DNA of 64,000 bases from Streptomyces sulphureus DSM 40104 (GCF_000381025.1 NZ_KB905817.1:1-64000), one strand, 5' to 3'. Positions 37,312 through 45,535 are shown, counted from the first letter of the stretch. Notes: generated by a model not told the origin, from the letters alone. Translations and numbers: made by a program.

Positions 37312-38655
37312 TCAGAGAGTCGGGCGGCCGAGGGCGCGGAACGTCCAGCCGGCCTTGCGCCACAGCTCGTGGTCGAGGGTGTTGCGGCCGTCGAGGAGGC
37401 TGCGTACGGAGACGACCTCGCCGAGCTCGGCCGGGTCGAGCTCCTTGAAGTCGCGCCACTCGGTGAGGTGGAGGAGCACGTCGGCGCCGCGGGCCGCGTC
37501 GACCGCCGTCGGGGCGTAGCCGAGGGTGGGGAAGAGAGCGCGCGCGTTCTCCATGCCCTTGGGGTCGTACACCGTCACCTGGGCGCCCTGGAGCTGGAGT
37601 TGGCCGGCGACGTTGAGCGCCGGGGAGTCCCGGACGTCGTCGCTGTCGGGCTTGAAGGTGGCGCCGAGGACGCCGATCCGCTTGCCGAGGAGGGTGCCGC
37701 CGACGGCCTGCCGGGTGAGCTCCACCATCTGCCCGCGGCGCCGCATGTTGATCGAGTCGACCTCGCGGAGGAAGGTCAGCGCCTCGGAGGCACCGAGTTC
37801 GCCGGCGCGGGCCATGAAGGCGCGGATGTCCTTCGGCAGGCAGCCGCCGCCGAAGCCGATGCCGGCGCGGAGGAACTTCCGGCCGATCCGCTCGTCGTGG
37901 CCGATCGCCTCGGCGAGCTTGACGACGTCGCCGCCCGCCGTCTCGCAGACCTCGGCCATCGCGTTGATGAACGAGATCTTCGTGGCGAGGAAGGAGTTGG
38001 CCGAGGTCTTCACCAACTCGGCGGTGGGGTAGTCGGTGACGACGAAGGGGGAGCCCTCGGCGATCGGCCGGGCGTAGACCTCGCGCAGCAGCTCCTCGGC
38101 CCACTCGCTGCGGACGCCCGCGACGAGCCGGTCGGGGTGGAGGGTGTCGTGGACGGCGAACCCCTCGCGGAGGAACTCCGGGTTCCAGGCGAGCTCGACC
38201 TCCCGCCGGGCCGGGGCGAGTTCGGCGAGGCGCTCGGCGAGGCGCTCCGCGCTGCCGACCGGCACGGTGGACTTGCCGACGACGAGCGCGGGGCGGTCCA
38301 GGTGCGGCGCGAGGGAGTCGAGCGCGGCGTCGACGTACGACATGTCGCAGGCGTACTCGCCGTGCTTCTGCGGGGTGTTGACGCAGAGGAAGTGGACGTC
38401 GCCGAAGTCGGCGAGCTCCTCCCAGGAGTCGGTGAACCGCAGCCGCCCGCTGGCCCCCTCGACACCGGCGACATGAGCGCGGAGCAGGTCGCCGAGGCCG
38501 GGCTCATACATGGGCGGGAGCCCCTGCCGCAACTGCTCGATCTTCTCCGGGACCACGTCGAGGCCGAGCACCTCGAACCCGAGCTCGGCCATGGCCGCGG
38601 CGTGGGTGGCGCCGAGGTAGCCGAGACCGATCACGGTGACCTTGGGCGAAGCCAT
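37312..38655 (-). CDS. UDP-glucose/GDP-mannose dehydrogenase family protein
   Basis: 447 aa. Twofold NAD-dependent oxidation of a nucleotide sugar to its uronic acid. The N-terminal Rossmann motif is VTVIGLGYLGATHAAAMAELG, and AVHDTLHPDRLVAGVRS lies near 170. The catalytic Cys is in GIGFGGGCLPKDIRAF near 275, and the C-terminal nucleotide-sugar domain starts around 330 (GVLGATFKPDSDDVRDSPAL). UDP-glucose is the most likely substrate, but GDP-mannose or UDP-ManNAc cannot be excluded. The product would be a precursor for a uronic-acid-containing wall polymer, consistent with nearby LCP genes. ATG at 38655 (MASPKVTVIG). Confidence 0.92.
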   Translation of the reverse strand: MASPKVTVIGLGYLGATHAAAMAELGFEVLGLDVVPEKIEQLRQGLPPMYEPGLGDLLRAHVAGVEGASGRLRFTDSWEELADFGDVHFLCVNTPQKHGEYACDMSYVDAALDSLAPHLDRPALVVGKSTVPVGSAERLAERLAELAPARREVELAWNPEFLREGFAVHDTLHPDRLVAGVRSEWAEELLREVYARPIAEGSPFVVTDYPTAELVKTSANSFLATKISFINAMAEVCETAGGDVVKLAEAIGHDERIGRKFLRAGIGFGGGCLPKDIRAFMARAGELGASEALTFLREVDSINMRRRGQMVELTRQAVGGTLLGKRIGVLGATFKPDSDDVRDSPALNVAGQLQLQGAQVTVYDPKGMENARALFPTLGYAPTAVDAARGADVLLHLTEWRDFKELDPAELGEVVSVRSLLDGRNTLDHELWRKAGWTFRALGRPTL

Positions 38656-38780
38656 CGGGTACTCCTTAGTGCGCTTCACAGGGGGCGGACGCACCCTACG
38701 GGTGTGGGCGGACCGCTGCCCGCGCAGCATAACGGGGCGCCCGCTGTCGCCAACCTCACGTATCGGCGACCGCGGAGCGG

Positions 38781-38811
38781 CCAGTAAAATTCGGTTACTT
38801 GCCAGTAATCT
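38781..38811 (+). promoter_or_regulatory. Possible operator/promoter of the acyl-CoA dehydrogenase gene
   Basis: CCAGTAA occurs twice 21 bp apart (38781-38787 and 38802-38808). The second copy forms an inverted repeat TTACT-tgcc-AGTAA (38795-38808) that overlaps a -10-like TAATCT (38806-38811). Operators of this shape are common for TetR-type regulators of fatty-acid genes. The regulator is not in the window. Confidence 0.4.
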
Positions 38812-38839
38812 GAAGCACTGCTCGGAGGAGTGAGACACC

Positions 38840-40042
38840 TTGGCGTCAGCGGGTACGTCAGCAGGAAGCGGAGCAGGGGAGTTCGACCTCTACCGTCCGG
38901 CGGAGGAGCACGAGATGCTCCGCGAGTCCGTACGCGCCCTCGCGGAGGCGAAGATCGCCCCGCACGCCGCCGCGGTCGACGAGGAATCCCGCTTCCCCCA
39001 GGAAGCGCTCGACGCGCTCGTCGCCAACGACCTGCACGCGGTGCACGTCCCCGAGGCGTACGGCGGCGCGGGCGCCGACGCGCTCGCCACCGTGATCGTC
39101 ATCGAGGAGGTCGCGCGGGTCTGCGGCTCGTCCTCGCTGATCCCGGCCGTCAACAAGCTCGGCTCGCTCCCGGTGATCCTCTCCGGCAGCGAGGAGCTGA
39201 AGAAGAAGTACCTCGCGCCGCTCGCCAAGGGCGAGTCGATGTTCTCCTACTGCCTCTCCGAGCCGGACGCCGGCTCCGACGCGGGCGGCATGAAGACGAA
39301 GGCGGTCCGCGACGGCGACACCTGGGTGCTCGACGGCGTCAAGCGCTGGATCACCAACGCGGGCGTCTCCGACTACTACACGGTGATGGCCGTCACGGAC
39401 CCCGAGAAGCGGACCAAGGGCATCTCCGCGTTCGTCGTGCACAAGGACGACGAGGGCGTCTCGTTCGGCGCCCCGGAGAAGAAGCTCGGCATCAAGGGCT
39501 CCCCGACGCGCGAGGTCTACCTCGACAACGTCCGCCTCCCCGCCGACCGCATGATCGGCGACGAGGGCACGGGGTTCGCGACCGCGATGAAGACCCTCGA
39601 CCACACGCGGATCACCATCGCGGCCCAAGCGCTCGGCATCGCCCAGGGCGCCCTCGACTACGCCAAGGGCTACGTGCAGGAGCGCAAGCAGTTCGGCAAG
39701 CCGATCGGCGACTTCCAGGGCGTGCAGTTCATGCTCGCCGACATGGCGATGAAGGTGGAGGCCGCACGGCAGCTCACCTACTCGGCCGCCGCCCGCTCCG
39801 AGCGCGTCTCCCTCGGCAGCACCGCGGACAAGGAGGACCTCACCTTCCACGGCGCCGCGGCCAAGGCGTTCGCCTCCGACGCCGCGATGGAGATCACCAC
39901 CGACGCCGTCCAACTCCTCGGCGGCTACGGCTACACCCGCGACTACCCGGTCGAGCGCATGATGCGGGACGCGAAGATCACGCAGATTTACGAAGGCACG
40001 AACCAGGTCCAGCGGATCGTGATGGCGAGGAACCTGCCGTAG
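38840..40042 (+). CDS. Acyl-CoA dehydrogenase
   Basis: 400 aa from the TTG at 38840, with GGAGGAG upstream. FAD-dependent alpha,beta-oxidation of acyl-CoA. It shows the YCLSEPDAGSDAGGM signature near 135-149, WITNAGVSDYYTVMA, and the second ACAD signature QLLGGYGYTRDYPVERMMRD near 357-376. The catalytic Glu is in QIYEGTNQVQRIVMARNL at the C-terminus. The length is normal. The exact chain length or branching of the substrate is not readable. Monocistronic, with its own terminator and a candidate operator upstream. Confidence 0.95.
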   Translation: MASAGTSAGSGAGEFDLYRPAEEHEMLRESVRALAEAKIAPHAAAVDEESRFPQEALDALVANDLHAVHVPEAYGGAGADALATVIVIEEVARVCGSSSLIPAVNKLGSLPVILSGSEELKKKYLAPLAKGESMFSYCLSEPDAGSDAGGMKTKAVRDGDTWVLDGVKRWITNAGVSDYYTVMAVTDPEKRTKGISAFVVHKDDEGVSFGAPEKKLGIKGSPTREVYLDNVRLPADRMIGDEGTGFATAMKTLDHTRITIAAQALGIAQGALDYAKGYVQERKQFGKPIGDFQGVQFMLADMAMKVEAARQLTYSAAARSERVSLGSTADKEDLTFHGAAAKAFASDAAMEITTDAVQLLGGYGYTRDYPVERMMRDAKITQIYEGTNQVQRIVMARNLP

Positions 40043-40130
40043 CAGGGTTTCGCAGGTCAGCGGCGGTTCCTGCTGGCTCGCCCGCTGTCCTCGGCCACCG
40101 GTCCGTTCGGGCCTCTCGCCTGCACGAACA

Positions 40131-40163
40131 CTACGGCCTCCGGCACGACGCCGGGGGCCGTAG
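40131..40163 (+). terminator. Terminator after acyl-CoA dehydrogenase gene
   Basis: Stem CTACGGCCTCCGGC / GCCGGGGGCCGTAG (14 bp, one T-G wobble) with a 5-nt loop. It may also stop the convergent small-gene transcript ending at 40182. Confidence 0.65.
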
Positions 40164-40181
40164 CGCCTGCTCAGTGACGAC

Positions 40182-40376
40182 TCAGACGGGGCTGATTCCG
40201 GCCTGAGCCCTGATGGTGTCCACGGCTTCCTCGGTGAGCCAGCGAAGGGGAACGACGGTCCACTTGTCGTTTCGGCGCATGACCACGGCGTTACCGTCTC
40301 TGGTGCGTCCGACGTGAACGAAACCGTGATCACGTCGCAAGTCCTGCGCCAGGTTCTCGCCGTGGATCACGGGCAT
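40182..40376 (-). CDS. Small hypothetical protein (64 aa)
   Basis: 64 aa, basic. The start is MPVIHGENLAQDLRRDHGFV and the end is TIRAQAGISPV. I do not recognise a family. A GRTRDGNAVVMRRNDKWTVVPL stretch (about 24-45) looks like a small beta hairpin fold. Its ATG overlaps the TAA of the 44-aa gene upstream by one base (TAATG), indicating coupled translation. Base composition is lower in GC than in the flanking genes, as in the whole 40182-42600 islet. Confidence 0.7.
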   Translation of the reverse strand: MPVIHGENLAQDLRRDHGFVHVGRTRDGNAVVMRRNDKWTVVPLRWLTEEAVDTIRAQAGISPV

Positions 40377-40510
40377 TACTTCCCTTCGCGGTCCTCGTCA
40401 TCAGCCACGCTGCTGTGCTCGTCCCCGTTCTGGGACACACCGGTATGGGGATCGGTCACCTGCTCCCGATCAGCATGCGGGTCCCAGTCGTCCTCGCCCT
40501 TCTTACCCAT
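40376..40510 (-). CDS. Small acidic hypothetical protein (44 aa)
   Basis: 44 aa by direct translation, starting MGKKGEDDWDPHADREQVTD and ending DDEDREGK. It is very acidic, rich in Asp and Glu, without Cys and probably disordered. The TAA stop shares its last A with the ATG of the 64-aa gene. Antitoxin-like or DNA-mimic roles are conceivable for such acidic proteins, but nothing here proves one. A GAAGGA lies upstream of the ATG. Confidence rests on the coupling and ribosome binding site. Confidence 0.6.
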   Translation of the reverse strand: MGKKGEDDWDPHADREQVTDPHTGVSQNGDEHSSVADDEDREGK

Positions 40511-40611
40511 TCTCAGCCATTCCTTCTGTCGAACACTGAACAACCTGGGGAGCCTGTCCCCGGGCCGTGGTGCACCCCGGTGCGGCGGGGTCCTCGCAAT
40601 TTGGGATCACG

Positions 40612-40668
40612 TCACGGAGGATGCCGACCCTTCTCGATCCGCTCGCCAAAATCCTCAGCCGTGGCCAT
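40612..40668 (-). CDS. Possible 18-aa micro-ORF
   Basis: Encodes MATAEDFGERIEKGRHPP. Its ATG overlaps the TGA of the preceding 64-aa Cys-containing gene (TGATG), the same coupling style seen between the other small genes. It could be a genuine small peptide, a truncated gene remnant, or chance. Confidence 0.35.
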   Translation of the reverse strand: MATAEDFGERIEKGRHPP

Positions 40669-40862
40669 CAGTGCCCCTCCGGATGCCGCCGCAGGAAGAC
40701 GTTGCAGTCCGACACCGTGGTCCAGTCGCCACCGGCACGCGCCCGATCCCGCACGTTCGCCAGCTCCCTGCAACCGGCACAGCCCTGAACTGGTTTTGGT
40801 TCGAGGTCCATGCTCAGCGGAAGCTCTACCGGCCCACCTGGGCACGTCCTCGGTTCGCTCAT
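40668..40862 (-). CDS. Small Cys-containing protein associated with XRE regulators
   Basis: 64 aa from the ATG at 40862 (MSEPRTCPGGPVELPLSMDL), with AAAGGGG upstream. It contains a CAGC pair followed by RELANVRDRARAGGDWTTVSDCNVFLRRH. The pattern C..C..L...R..A...GD....DCN..L..H is one I recall in small Streptomyces proteins encoded beside XRE/DUF5753 regulators. The function is unknown, and zinc binding by the cysteines and histidine is plausible. It lies 159 bp downstream of the XRE gene, with the 28-bp repeat copy in between. Confidence 0.72.
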   Translation of the reverse strand: MSEPRTCPGGPVELPLSMDLEPKPVQGCAGCRELANVRDRARAGGDWTTVSDCNVFLRRHPEGH

Positions 40863-40998
40863 ACCGACACCCCTTTGAGCAGGCACACCGCGAACTCCCA
40901 GTTCCGTTCCGTGGAACTCGTGCTGTTCACCATTGAGGCAACCTCCCAGCAATCCGTGAGATTCGATGATCCCCCGGAACGGAGTGGGTTCCTCGCAT

Positions 40999-41026
40999 TA
41001 TTTGCGTTGTTGGGTAGACGATCATG
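40999..41026. repeat. 28-bp repeated motif, copy A
   Basis: Starts TATTTGCG and ends GGGTAGACGATCATG on the plus strand. It matches copy B (42650-42677) at 26 of 28 positions in the same orientation. Copy A overlaps the stop codon of the XRE gene and lies upstream of the 64-aa Cys-containing gene. Directly upstream of it a CGCA...TGCG inverted repeat (about 40994-41006) resembles the palindrome beside copy B. Confidence 0.75.
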
Positions 41027-41855
41027 CGCGGCAGTCTGCGGCCCACTGTCCGATCAGTGCTCTGCCTTCCTCGCCGAACAATGCGTGATGCTCATACATG
41101 CGGAACACTGCGAGGTGTTCCGCAATATCCCTGGCGTCCTGGAAGATGATACGCCCGGTGAATGTCTCGACAGTTGCCAGCCGTTGATCGTAGACGGTGA
41201 AGATGTTCATTGGTCCGCGACCGACAACCGTCCCTGTGGGGATGATCCCGATACGCACGTTGGGCAGATGGGAGATTGAGACGAGCCGGTCCATCTGGAC
41301 GGCCATCGCTGCACGCGGGACCACGGCCCATCTGACGGCTTGTTCCGTGAGCAAGAACGTGAAGCGTTTCGTGCCGTCGTAGAGGACTGCTTGCCGCTCC
41401 AGCTTCCTCGCGACCGTCTTGGTTGTGTCCCCTGGGGAGTGGCTGAGGCTGGCCCTAATGTATTCAGGCGTGGCCAAAAGTCCCGTCATCATCGCAGGCA
41501 AGAAGTAGCGAAGTGTTGTGGCTTCCCCTTCGAGGACCGCCAGCTCGGCTTGTCGTTTTTCCAGCCCTCTTCGCCAAGATGCCCGCTTGCCTTGCCACTC
41601 CGTGTTGGCAAGGCGCGCGAGGGCTGTAACTTCCGCCAGGAGTTCCGCAGGCGCATCGAGGGCTCCAAGGATCAACTCAACATCGAAAAGGCCGGGGGTG
41701 ACTCGCCCCGTTTCAATGTTGCTCAGCTTGGTCTGAGAAATATTGCAGCGCCGAGCGAGCCAGACCTGGGTACGCCTTGCTCGCTTGCGCATGCTGCGGA
41801 GTGTTTCTGCCAGATCAGCTTTCGACTGGCCCAGCCGGTCAGGGTCGAGCGTCAA
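41022..41855 (-). CDS. XRE-family regulator with DUF5753 domain
   Basis: 277 aa. An N-terminal helix-turn-helix (about 12-60: LAETLRSMRKRARRTQVWLA, then ISQTKLSNIETGRV) is followed by the DUF5753 sensor-like domain (about 95-270) with RYFLPAMMTGLLATPEYIRA and MDRLVSISHLPNVRIGIIP. The start appears to be the TTG at 41855, because an in-frame stop lies just before it and the next ATG (residue 21) would cut into the HTH. The start overlaps the DUF6879 gene by 17 bp. Typical of abundant Streptomyces regulators paired with small proteins. It probably binds the 28-bp motifs. Confidence 0.9.
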   Translation of the reverse strand: MTLDPDRLGQSKADLAETLRSMRKRARRTQVWLARRCNISQTKLSNIETGRVTPGLFDVELILGALDAPAELLAEVTALARLANTEWQGKRASWRRGLEKRQAELAVLEGEATTLRYFLPAMMTGLLATPEYIRASLSHSPGDTTKTVARKLERQAVLYDGTKRFTFLLTEQAVRWAVVPRAAMAVQMDRLVSISHLPNVRIGIIPTGTVVGRGPMNIFTVYDQRLATVETFTGRIIFQDARDIAEHLAVFRMYEHHALFGEEGRALIGQWAADCRA

Positions 41856-42369
41856 GGCCCTTCACATACTCCTCGAAAGGGACTGCGTGCTCCAGGACGA
41901 CCCGCTTCCACTCCCGATAAGGTCCCGCATCACCTTCGTACGTTTCGCGGTTGATCTGCGTTCCGTCCGGACGAAAGTTCAGGTGCGCGATGCGGGCATC
42001 ATCGAATATCCACCAGTCACGACCCGAGAGCGGCAACCCGAAGTCATCTCGTGTCACATCCAAAATGCGGATGTCTTCCCCTGCCGCAATGTTTCCAGGG
42101 ATGCCCCAGGCGAATTGGTACCGCTGGTAGTCGGTGAGCGGCTGCCGCACGATGCGGACACGGCCGATAGTCTTGCCGGATTCGACATATGCTCGTACCC
42201 GTTCGTGCCAACGGGAATTGTGGTCGGTGGGCTTGTCCTCGCCGCGCAGGAAGCGGGCTACGTTTTCCTGCTCCTTGGGCATGGTGTACGTGGGCTGCGC
42301 CTCGAACCGCCACGCCTCGTAATCAAAGGCGTCGAAGAACCGACGCCAGTCGTCACCATCCAAGAGCAC
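41839..42369 (-). CDS. DUF6879 family protein
   Basis: 176 aa from a GTG at 42369. It matches the DUF6879 pattern: an aromatic N-terminus (WRRFFDAFDYEAWRFEAQPT), then EQENVARFLRGED, VRIVRQPLTDYQRYQFAWGI, AGEDIRILDV and DWWIFDDARIAHLNF. These proteins are usually encoded beside XRE/DUF5753 regulators in actinomycetes. Their biochemical role is unknown. It overlaps the upstream 69-aa gene and the downstream XRE gene by 17 bp each, so the three form one tightly coupled unit. Confidence 0.88.
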   Translation of the reverse strand: MLLDGDDWRRFFDAFDYEAWRFEAQPTYTMPKEQENVARFLRGEDKPTDHNSRWHERVRAYVESGKTIGRVRIVRQPLTDYQRYQFAWGIPGNIAAGEDIRILDVTRDDFGLPLSGRDWWIFDDARIAHLNFRPDGTQINRETYEGDAGPYREWKRVVLEHAVPFEEYVKGLDARP

Positions 42370-42562
42370 GGACAGCCTCCCTCAGAACATGCTCGGGGAT
42401 CTCCACCAATCCCTCGCCAGTGGGCGGCGTGAACACGTCGGACACGTCGCCCTGGACGACGAATGAACCGCTCTTGGCCCGGTAGACGTTCGGGCAATCG
42501 TCGTCGTCGCAGTCCGGTCCGCCGACGCTGCCGGTAAGGCGGGTCAGTTCCTCACGCGCCAT
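42353..42562 (-). CDS. Small hypothetical protein (69 aa), first gene of the XRE operon
   Basis: 69 aa from the ATG at 42562, with GAGGAGGGG upstream. The start is MAREELTRLTGSVGGPDCDD and the end is VLREAVRALGW. It has an acidic Cys pair (CDDDDC near 18-23), then VYRAKSGSFVVQGDVSDVF and PTGEGLVEIPEHVL, which reads like a small beta-rich fold. I recall similar proteins preceding DUF6879 genes, but I know no function. The 28-bp motif copy B lies about 90 bp upstream, in promoter position. Confidence 0.78.
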   Translation of the reverse strand: MAREELTRLTGSVGGPDCDDDDCPNVYRAKSGSFVVQGDVSDVFTPPTGEGLVEIPEHVLREAVRALGW

Positions 42563-42644
42563 GGTTCCCCTCCTCAGCCACAGGGCCGTTCCCTGCCGCC
42601 ATGAGGACGGTAGGACGGACCTGGGGGCCGGTCTACGGCACATT

Positions 42645-42677
42645 GCAAATATTTGCGATGTCGGGTAGACGATCATG
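42645..42677. repeat. 28-bp repeated motif, copy B, with adjacent palindrome
   Basis: Copy B of the motif spans 42650-42677. It overlaps a perfect 12-bp palindrome GCAAATATTTGC (42645-42656). It sits upstream of the three-gene operon that contains the XRE regulator, a natural place for an autoregulatory operator. The flanks from 42563 to 42905 hold no gene that I can support. Confidence 0.75.
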
Positions 42678-42905
42678 GGGGAATGCCTGGGGAGGCACTC
42701 CACGAAGAGGTGTTCGTGCAGATCAGAGCCCTACCTTCGGTAGTGTCGCCGCCCCCGAGGCGCACCTCGGCCCGATCAGCGGCCCGACTCCGTGCCCTCC
42801 GCGAGCTTTCGCAGCGCGGCGTTGAGCGTCGGACGGTGCCCGGGGCAGGGTCTTCGCGGGCGGTAGGTGTCCGCGCTGCCGTGCGCGGGAGCGCGCGCAC
42901 GTGCC

Positions 42906-43397
42906 TCACCCCTCCTCCCCCACCCCCGGCACATGCACCCGTGCCACCGCCACGTACTCGTAGACGGCCTCGCGCGAGACCGTGCGCAGTTCCGCGAGGT
43001 GGGAGCGTTCGGTGTCGGAGCCGAGGGCGTCGACCGCCTTGAGGGCCCGGCGGCCGGTCTCGGCCAAGTGGTGGGAGGCGGTGAGGAGTTCGGCGCGGAA
43101 CATGGCCTCCATGGCGGTGGCGCGGAGGCGTTGGGCCTCGCGGCGCATCTCGTGGAGCTCGGCGTCCGTGGCGCCGCGGTCGTCGTTGCGCGCGAACCAA
43201 TGGTCCATGCGGCCGCGGCGGTAGTCGGCGAGGGCGCCGGCGAACACCGCGTAGGCGTCTATGCGTTCGTCGCGCAGCCGCTCGACGCGGGCGAAGCGCT
43301 CGGCCCGCCGGGCCGCGCGGAGCTGGAAGAGGTGGGTGGTGCCCGCCCCCAGGAGGGTGCCGACGACGGCGATGACGCTCGCTGCTACTGCCTCCAT
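42906..43397 (-). CDS. Membrane-anchored hypothetical protein
   Basis: 163 aa. An N-terminal hydrophobic segment (residues 4-24, VAASVIAVVGTLLGAGTTHLF) is followed by a long Arg/Ala/Glu-rich helical region to about 150, likely coiled coil, containing RAERFARVERLRDERIDAY. The topology suggests one membrane helix with a cytoplasmic helical domain. I do not recognise a named family. Similar short proteins are frequent in streptomycetes. It stands alone between the islet and asnB. Confidence 0.78.
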   Translation of the reverse strand: MEAVAASVIAVVGTLLGAGTTHLFQLRAARRAERFARVERLRDERIDAYAVFAGALADYRRGRMDHWFARNDDRGATDAELHEMRREAQRLRATAMEAMFRAELLTASHHLAETGRRALKAVDALGSDTERSHLAELRTVSREAVYEYVAVARVHVPGVGEEG

Positions 43398-43633
43398 GCA
43401 CCACAGCCAACCACATCGCCAACTTCCGCCAGGCCAGGAGGTGTTGAGTACTCCTCCACCGCTGAACGGAGCCCTCCGATTGCCACGCCCACCAGCCTGC
43501 GAAACACGTTATTAACCGGTCTTTACCGGTGAGAAACAGCACCGTTCCGACGCCCGACGACGACTGGCGCACTCGCCACCGAGAAGCGCATGGTATGTAC
43601 ATCTACCCGCTCGCGAGGGAAGGTCGATCGCCT

Positions 43634-45460
43634 GTGTGCGGCATCACCGGATGGGTCTCGTACCGTCGGGACCTCAACGAACACCAGCAGACCCTGGACG
43701 CCATGACGGAGACGATGGCGTGCCGAGGTCCCGACGCGCGCGGTGCCTGGATCGCACCGCACGCGGCGCTGGGCCACCGCCGTCTCGCCGTCATCGACCT
43801 GCCGGGCGGGGCGCAGCCGATGCGGATCGCCACCGACGACGGCGAGGTGGCGATGGTGTACAGCGGCGAGGCGTACAACTACACCGAGCTGCGAGGTGAA
43901 CTCCGCAGCCGCGGCCACCGGTTCACCACCGACTCGGACACCGAGGTCGTCCTCCGCGGCTACCTGGAGTGGGGCGAGGCGCTCGCCGAGCGGCTCAACG
44001 GCATGTACGCCTTCGCCATCTGGGACGCGCGCACCGAGAAGCTGCTGATGCTCCGCGACCGGATGGGGATCAAGCCCTTCTACTTCTACGAGACCGAGGA
44101 CGGCGTCCTCTTCGGCTCGGAGCCCAAGGCGATCCTCGCCAACCCGCTCTGCCCCGCCGAGGTCGGCCTCGACGGCCTGCGCGAGCTCTTCTCCTTCGCC
44201 AAGACGCCGGGCCACGCCGTCTGGGAGGGGATGCGGGAGCTGCGCCCCGGGCACCTCGCCGTCGCCGACCGCAACGGCGTGCGCGAGCAGGCGTACTGGC
44301 GGCTGGGCACCACCGACGCCAGGCCGGACCGCGAGACGGCCGTGGCGCACGTCCGCGAGCTGCTGGAGGACATCACGGCGCGCCAGCTCGTCGCCGACGT
44401 GCCGCGGTGCACCCTGCTCTCCGGGGGCCTCGACTCCTCGGCGCTCACCGCCCTCGCCGCGCGCCAACTCGCGGAGAAGGGCGAGACGGTGCGCAGCTTC
44501 GCGGTCGACTTCCCGCACCAGGCGGAGAACTTCCGCGCCATCGACGTCAGCCCCACCCAGGACACCCCTTACGTGCACGCGGTCGCCGAGCACGTGCACT
44601 GCGACCACAGGGACATCGTCCTCGACGGCTCCTCGCTCTCGGACCCGTCCGTCAGGCGCGCCGTAGTCGGGGCCCGCGACCTGCCCATGGGCCTCGGGGA
44701 CCGCGACAACTCGCTCTACCTGCTCTTCAAGGCGGTGCGCGAGGAGTCGACGGTCGCGCTCTCCGGCGAATCGGCCGACGAGGTCTTCGGCGGCTACCCC
44801 TGGTTCCACGACGAGCGCGCACAGACCGACACGTTCCCCTGGCTCGCGGGCGGCCAGCGCCTCTTCGGCAACGCGCTCGAACCCGGCCTCGCCCGCCGAC
44901 TCGACCTCGACGCCTACGTCGCCGACCACTACGCGTCCGCCGTACGGGAGACGCCGTCGAAGGAGGGCGAGAGCGCGGCGGAGGCGCGGATGCGGCAGGT
45001 CTGCTACCTCCACCTGACCCGCATGGTGCAGACGCTCCTCGACCGCAAGGACCGGATGAGCATGGCCGTCGGTCTGGAGGTGCGCGTGCCCTTCTGCGAC
45101 CACCGGCTCGTCGAGTACGTCTTCGACACCCCCTGGTCGCTGAAGACCTTCGACGGCCGGGAGAAGAGCCTGCTGCGCGCCGCCACCCGCGACCTGCTCC
45201 CGCAGTCGGTCGCCGACCGGAAGAAGAGCGGCTACCCGGGCAGCTTCGACCCGGACTACCTCGCCGCCGTGCAGTCGCAGACCGCCGGCCTCCTCTCCGA
45301 CGACCACCCGGCGCTCGCCCTCTGCGACCCCGCGGCGCTCCGCACGGCCACCGAGGCGACGGGCGACGCCGTCACTCAGGAGCAGCGCTCCGCGATGGAG
45401 CGCACGCTCGACCTCGCCGTCTGGTTCGATCTCCACAAGCCGACGCTGAAGCTCAACTGA
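43634..45460 (+). CDS. asnB: Asparagine synthase, glutamine-hydrolysing
   Basis: 608 aa. The GTG at 43634 is chosen because it leaves Cys2 (CGITGWVSYRRDL) as the N-terminal nucleophile of the glutaminase domain (about 1-210). The synthetase domain (about 220-600) carries the PP-loop LLSGGLDSSAL near 255. It makes asparagine (or an amidated product) from aspartate, glutamine and ATP in the cytosol. The fold and length fit AsnB, but Streptomyces has paralogues that amidate other substrates. An in-frame ORF 35 codons longer would bury the nucleophile. A terminator follows. Confidence 0.93.
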   Translation: MCGITGWVSYRRDLNEHQQTLDAMTETMACRGPDARGAWIAPHAALGHRRLAVIDLPGGAQPMRIATDDGEVAMVYSGEAYNYTELRGELRSRGHRFTTDSDTEVVLRGYLEWGEALAERLNGMYAFAIWDARTEKLLMLRDRMGIKPFYFYETEDGVLFGSEPKAILANPLCPAEVGLDGLRELFSFAKTPGHAVWEGMRELRPGHLAVADRNGVREQAYWRLGTTDARPDRETAVAHVRELLEDITARQLVADVPRCTLLSGGLDSSALTALAARQLAEKGETVRSFAVDFPHQAENFRAIDVSPTQDTPYVHAVAEHVHCDHRDIVLDGSSLSDPSVRRAVVGARDLPMGLGDRDNSLYLLFKAVREESTVALSGESADEVFGGYPWFHDERAQTDTFPWLAGGQRLFGNALEPGLARRLDLDAYVADHYASAVRETPSKEGESAAEARMRQVCYLHLTRMVQTLLDRKDRMSMAVGLEVRVPFCDHRLVEYVFDTPWSLKTFDGREKSLLRAATRDLLPQSVADRKKSGYPGSFDPDYLAAVQSQTAGLLSDDHPALALCDPAALRTATEATGDAVTQEQRSAMERTLDLAVWFDLHKPTLKLN

Positions 45461-45493
45461 CCCGCCGGGAAGGCGACTCGAAGGCGAAGGCCA

Positions 45494-45529
45494 GGTGCCG
45501 CACGGCCGGGCGACCGGCCGTGCGGCACC
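45494..45529. terminator. Bidirectional terminator between asnB and the dipeptidase gene
   Basis: Perfect 16-bp stem (45494-45509 with 45514-45529, starting GGTGCCGCAC) and a GCGA tetraloop between two convergent genes. Confidence 0.8.
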
Positions 45530-45535
45530 GGCCGC

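Noticed and set aside
43529..43633. Upstream start of asnB
   Set aside because: Would place about 35 residues before Cys2, the N-terminal nucleophile of the glutaminase domain.
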